Source: Pseudomonadota bacterium
Lineage (GTDB): Bacteria > Pseudomonadota > Alphaproteobacteria > Rhizobiales > Tepidamorphaceae
DNA: 17,426 nt
Direction of reading: 5' to 3'
Assembly: GCA_023435545.1 (NCBI GenBank)
Contig: JAEYRQ010000620.1
Coordinates: 1 to 17,426, forward strand
This document shows positions 14,947 through 17,426 of this stretch, in pieces. The notes beneath the pieces are model-generated. The model was not told the DNA's origin. It saw nothing but the letters and a program-made list of their open reading frames with translations, and made no database searches. The position numbers were made by a program, and so were the translations under genes. Each line of letters begins with the position of its first letter. The first letter of the stretch is position 1.

Positions 14947-15780
14947 TCAGCAGGGCCGGGGAGGTGTGAGCACCGCGAGGTCGCGGGTGATGTCGCTGTC
15001 GGGATCGGTGAGAGGCGCGATCACGGTGAAATGGTTGGCGCCGTCGAGTTCGAAGTACTCGGCGCGCACGCCGCCCTCGATCCATTCGTCGACGATCTCC
15101 TGGCTCTGGCGCAGGAACTCACTGCTCTCCGCGCCACCGACCCAGGCATGAAGGTCGAGGCCGGCGGGAGCCGGCCAGTTGAGCGGGCTGACGCGCCCTG
15201 CCTCGACCGAATCGAGCTTCAGCGCGGTGTTGAGGCTGGTTGGAACAAGGGGTGCGAGATCGAAGACGCCGGAGATCGGCTGGGCGGCCGGCACCACTGC
15301 TTCGGGCAGGCCGAGCGCCGTCCAGTCGGTCGCCAGCAGTGCCGCGGCAAGGTGACCGCCGGCGGAATGCCCGCTGACCGCCATCCGCAGGCCGTAGCGT
15401 CCGTGCAGGAAGCCCACGAGGTCGCGCATCTCGTTGACGATGTCGCCGATCCCGACCTCCGGACACAACGTGTAGGTCGGCAGGGCGACGGCGATACCGT
15501 GGGCGAGGGGCCCGCGTGCCAGGTGGCTGAAGAAATGCCGGTCGAGGCCCTGCCAGTAGCCGCCGTGGATGAAGATCGCGAGGCGTTGAACCGATCGGTC
15601 GGCGGACGGGAAGAACAGGTCGACGCGGTTGCGCGGGCGAGGCCCGTAGCCGACGTCGGCCTCCATGATCGCGACCTCTCGGAAGGCGGCGGCGTCGCGC
15701 GCCCAGCCCTCGATGATGGCCGGATGCTCCGGCACGCGGGCACGGTTGTTGTATTCGGCCTCGTAGTCGATCTCGCTCAT
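14947..15780 (-). CDS. Alpha/beta hydrolase, kynurenine formamidase (arylformamidase)-like
   Basis: 277-residue cytosolic hydrolase. The oxyanion motif HGGYW is at 72-76, the nucleophile elbow GHSAG at 137-141 (Ser139) and the histidine at His250 (GANHF). ISGVFDLAPLVPTSLN followed by LDSVEAGRVSPL is characteristic of the arylformamidase-like branch, which opens N-formylkynurenine in tryptophan breakdown. In the acid position there is GGAESSEFLRQSQ (Glu218 region) instead of an obvious aspartate. No kyn genes are nearby, so the substrate is uncertain and a generic carboxylesterase is possible. The start ATG 15780 has AAGGG six bases upstream; GTG 15783 is also in frame. It is divergent from the TPP-riboswitch/thiM transcript. 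Confidence 0.8.
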   Translation of the reverse strand: MSEIDYEAEYNNRARVPEHPAIIEGWARDAAAFREVAIMEADVGYGPRPRNRVDLFFPSADRSVQRLAIFIHGGYWQGLDRHFFSHLARGPLAHGIAVALPTYTLCPEVGIGDIVNEMRDLVGFLHGRYGLRMAVSGHSAGGHLAAALLATDWTALGLPEAVVPAAQPISGVFDLAPLVPTSLNTALKLDSVEAGRVSPLNWPAPAGLDLHAWVGGAESSEFLRQSQEIVDEWIEGGVRAEYFELDGANHFTVIAPLTDPDSDITRDLAVLTPPRPC

Positions 15781-15788
15781 CACTGCCC

Positions 15789-15817
15789 TTGAAACCCCCT
15801 CGCATGTCGGCTACGTG
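15789..15817 (+). promoter_or_regulatory. Possible promoter of the riboswitch-thiM transcript
   Basis: TTGAAA (15789-15794) is a good -35 box; 17 bases on is TACGTG (15812-15817), a poor -10. A start about seven bases later would fall just before the first base of riboswitch helix P1 (15827), which is where one would expect it. Based on spacing and one good box only. Confidence 0.3.
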
Positions 15818-15826
15818 ACTAGCACG

Positions 15827-15920
15827 ATCTCATTGGGGTGTCCCGAACGGGACTGAGAGGCCGCAGGGCGGCCAACCCGTCGAACCTGATCCGGATGATG
15901 CCGGCGGAGGGAGTTGAGAT
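15827..15920 (+). ncRNA. TPP riboswitch (THI box)
   Basis: All conserved parts are visible: P1 ATCTCA (15827-15832) with TGAGAT (15915-15920); GGGGT paired to ACCC (15875-15878); stem GTCCC-GAAC-GGGAC (15840-15853) leading into the invariant CTGAGA (15853-15858); an extra stem GGCCGC-AGG-GCGGCC (15859-15873); GAACCTGATCCGG and hairpin CCGG-ATGATG-CCGG (15891-15904); closing GCGGAGGGA. Thiamine pyrophosphate binding should close P1 and shut off the following genes. GGAGGGAG (15906-15913) doubles as a Shine-Dalgarno, and the start codon ATG at 15919 lies partly in P1, so control is probably at translation. No intrinsic terminator follows. Confidence 0.95.
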
Positions 15921-15981
15921 GAACGGTAGAACCATTCCATCCCTCGACCTGGCGGATTGCCTCGGCGGCTCGGGCCGTTGA
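15919..15981 (+). CDS. Candidate 20-residue leader peptide between riboswitch and thiM
   Basis: ATG at 15919, preceded by GGAGG with eight bases of spacing, opens a 20-codon frame (MNGRTIPSLDLADCLGGSGR) ending in TGA at 15979-15981. The thiM ATG follows after only two bases, in another frame. thiM lacks a Shine-Dalgarno of its own, so translation of the leader could deliver ribosomes to thiM. The first two bases of the start codon form part of riboswitch helix P1. The ORF and its spacing are seen; translation and function are inferred. The peptide resembles nothing I know. Confidence 0.5.
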   Translation: MNGRTIPSLDLADCLGGSGR

Positions 15982-15983
15982 CG

Positions 15984-16739
15984 ATGATCGCGCGCGAACT
16001 GACGGCGGACGTGCTGGCGCGCCTGCGCGCCGAGCGGCCGCGCGTTCATTGCATCACCAACGCGGCGGCCGTCGCCTATACCGCGAACGTGCTGCTGGCG
16101 GCCGGCTGCATCCCGTCGATGACCGTCAATCCGCCCGAGGTGGCGGGCTTCGTCGATGGCTCAGAGGCGCTGTTGGTCAATCTCGGCACACTCGACCCGC
16201 TGCGTGTCGAGGCGATCGACGTCGCGATCCGGACGGCCCAGGCCGAGGGAAAGCCGTGGGCGCTCGATCCTGTGTTCATCGAGCGCTCGCCACCGAGGCT
16301 CGATCTCGCCCGCGACCTGGCACGCCGGCATCCGGCGGTGATCCGCGCGAACCGGGCGGAACTGGCGGCGCTCACCTCGAGCGACGGCGGCGACGAGGCG
16401 GCCCGCCAACTCGCGAGCGAGACCGGCGCGGTGGTGGTGCGCACCGGCGAGGTCGACTTCGCCGCCAACGGCACGCGGGAGCTGCAGGTCTCGGGCGGAC
16501 ATCCGCTGATGGCGCTGGTGACGGCCTCCGGTTGCTCGGCGACGGCGCTGATGGCGGGTTTCCTGGCGGTGGAGACGGATCGCTTCCTCGCGGCAGCGGC
16601 GTGCCTCGCCTTCGTGAAGCTTGCGGCCGAGCGGGCGGGAGAGACCGCCCGCGGCCCTGGAAGCTTCGTACCCGCATATCTCGACGCGCTCCATGCGCTG
16701 CAACCCGCCGACATCGGCAGCAGGACCCCGACGCCATGA
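15984..16739 (+). CDS. thiM: Hydroxyethylthiazole kinase
   Basis: Ribokinase-fold salvage enzyme phosphorylating 4-methyl-5-(hydroxyethyl)thiazole with ATP; 251 residues (E. coli 262). Conserved: VHCITNAAAVAYTANVLLAAG (21-41), LLVNLGTLDP (63-72), LDPV (94-97), IRANRAELAAL (120-130) and the catalytic-site ASGCSATALMAGF with Cys184. Some usually strict positions differ: IRAN for IRGN, ASGC for GTGC, and FIERS where the Gly-rich VGAT normally follows LDPV. ATG 15984 starts the conserved part; TTG 15978 and TTG 15957 are in frame, but none has a good ribosome-binding site. It is controlled by the TPP riboswitch and overlaps thiD by 4 bases (ATGA). Confidence 0.92.
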   Translation: MIARELTADVLARLRAERPRVHCITNAAAVAYTANVLLAAGCIPSMTVNPPEVAGFVDGSEALLVNLGTLDPLRVEAIDVAIRTAQAEGKPWALDPVFIERSPPRLDLARDLARRHPAVIRANRAELAALTSSDGGDEAARQLASETGAVVVRTGEVDFAANGTRELQVSGGHPLMALVTASGCSATALMAGFLAVETDRFLAAAACLAFVKLAAERAGETARGPGSFVPAYLDALHALQPADIGSRTPTP

Positions 16740-17426
16740 AACAGGTGAGACCCGACACGCTGACGCTCGATCCGGGCAGGGGACGCCGTGCACCCGTTGC
16801 GCTGTCGATCGCCGGAACCGATCCGACCGCGGGCGCCGGCATGCAGGCCGACCTGAAGACCTTCTCCGCGCTCGGTGTCTACGGCGCGACGGTGATCACC
16901 GCGCTGGTCGCCCAGAACACCACCGGCGTGCAGGCGGTGCTCGACATCGCCCCGGACTTCGTGTCGAAGCAAATGGACTCGGTCTTCGACGATCTCGCCG
17001 TCAACGCCGTGAAGATCGGCATGCTGAGCGTTCCCGCGGTCATCGAAACGGTCGCCGAGCGGCTGGTGGCACACCGGGCGCGAAACGTCGTCATCGATCC
17101 CGTGATGGTGGCCAAGAGCGGTGATCCGTTGCTCAGGCCGGAGGCAGTGAGCGTGCTGCGCGAGGCGCTCCTGCCGAAGGCGCTGGTGATAACGCCGAAC
17201 CTGCCCGAGGCTGCGCGCCTGCTCGACACCCAGGTCGCCGCGGACGAGGCGGAGATGCGCCGGCAGGGCGAGCGGCTGCTGGCGCTGGGCCCGCAGGCGG
17301 TGCTGATGAAGGGCGGCCACGCCGAGGGCGAGCGGTCCGTCGACATCCTGGTGACGGCCGGCGGGATCGTCCGGCTGGAGGCGCCGCGAGTGGCGACCCG
17401 CAACACCCATGGCACCGGCTGCACCC
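16736..17426 (+). CDS. thiD: Hydroxymethylpyrimidine (phosphate) kinase, 3' end outside window
   Basis: The frame starting at ATG 16736 stays open to the right edge, giving 230 residues. It phosphorylates 4-amino-5-hydroxymethyl-2-methylpyrimidine and its monophosphate for thiamine synthesis. LSIAGTDPTAGAGMQADLKT (23-42), followed by FSALGVYGATVITALVAQNT, is the ThiD substrate-binding region. VKIGMLS, VVIDPVMVAKSGDPLL, ITPNLPEAARLL and VLMKGGH follow in order. The last visible residues, NTHGTGCT, contain the anion-hole and catalytic-cysteine motif of this fold. The ATG lies inside the thiM stop (ATGA), so translation is coupled. An N-terminal tail of about 20 residues precedes the fold. Only the C-terminal part, perhaps 30-40 residues, should be missing. 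Confidence 0.95.
   Translation, partial: MKQVRPDTLTLDPGRGRRAPVALSIAGTDPTAGAGMQADLKTFSALGVYGATVITALVAQNTTGVQAVLDIAPDFVSKQMDSVFDDLAVNAVKIGMLSVPAVIETVAERLVAHRARNVVIDPVMVAKSGDPLLRPEAVSVLREALLPKALVITPNLPEAARLLDTQVAADEAEMRRQGERLLALGPQAVLMKGGHAEGERSVDILVTAGGIVRLEAPRVATRNTHGTGCT

Noticed and set aside
16076..17410. 444-codon minus-strand frame opposite thiM and thiD
   Set aside because: Antisense to two conserved thiamine genes with no motif. thiD is the real gene there, although its frame has no stop inside the window.
1..17426. CRISPR arrays, tRNAs, rRNAs, insertion sequences
   Set aside because: No regularly spaced direct repeats, cloverleaf sequences, rRNA motifs or transposase-like proteins were found on reading both strands.

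Overview
The window is a dense, very GC-rich stretch of bacterial chromosome. It has no rRNA, tRNA, CRISPR array or insertion sequence that I can see, and no gene-free gap longer than about 190 bases. Gene content and protein style (ACR3/LMW-phosphatase arsenic operon, stand-alone Lrp/AsnC ligand-binding protein, malonyl-CoA synthetase of the rhizobial MatB type, GGDEF/EAL protein with GAF and PAS inputs, DsbB next to a DUF5993-like protein, THI-box controlled thiM-thiD) point to an alphaproteobacterium, probably Hyphomicrobiales (Rhizobiales). That placement is inference; no species can be named from the sequence.

Layout. Bases 1-923: 3' part of a DUF3095 gene, cut by the window edge. Bases 944-2944 (minus strand): arsenic-resistance operon arsR-arsC-acr3 with overlapping genes, read from a compact AT-rich promoter/operator that appears to give a leaderless arsR message. 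Bases 3006-3896 (minus): a PAS-only sensory protein, divergent from ettA (4079-5737, plus), the ABC-F translational throttle. Bases 5741-8389 (minus): a GAF-PAS-PAS-GGDEF-EAL cyclic-di-GMP enzyme, divergent from tam (trans-aconitate methyltransferase) and matB (malonyl-CoA synthetase), which are separated by a very strong hairpin. Bases 10988-12407 (minus): DUF5993-like membrane peptide, a five-helix DsbB variant and a hemerythrin-domain protein in one direction. Bases 12474-13457 (plus): an EamA/DMT transporter whose real start may be a CTG codon. Bases 13646-15780 (minus): a stand-alone RAM-domain protein, a secreted cysteine-rich protein of unknown function and an alpha/beta hydrolase of the kynurenine-formamidase type. 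Bases 15827-17426 (plus): a TPP riboswitch, a 20-codon leader ORF, thiM, and thiD running off the right edge.

How parts work together. ArsR should sense arsenite, ArsC reduce arsenate to arsenite and Acr3 export it. ThiM and ThiD salvage/phosphorylate the thiazole and pyrimidine halves of thiamine and are translationally coupled (ATGA overlap) under a TPP riboswitch. The riboswitch seems to act through a short leader ORF whose start codon lies in helix P1 and whose stop is two bases before the thiM start. The DsbB variant and the secreted 16-cysteine protein about 2 kb away would fit a periplasmic disulfide theme, but that link is only inference.

Most interesting points: the riboswitch/leader-ORF arrangement, the relocated cysteine pair of the DsbB variant, the leaderless arsR promoter/operator, the uncharacterised cysteine-rich exported protein and the possible CTG start of the transporter. 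I see no clear evidence for a wholly new multi-gene system here.
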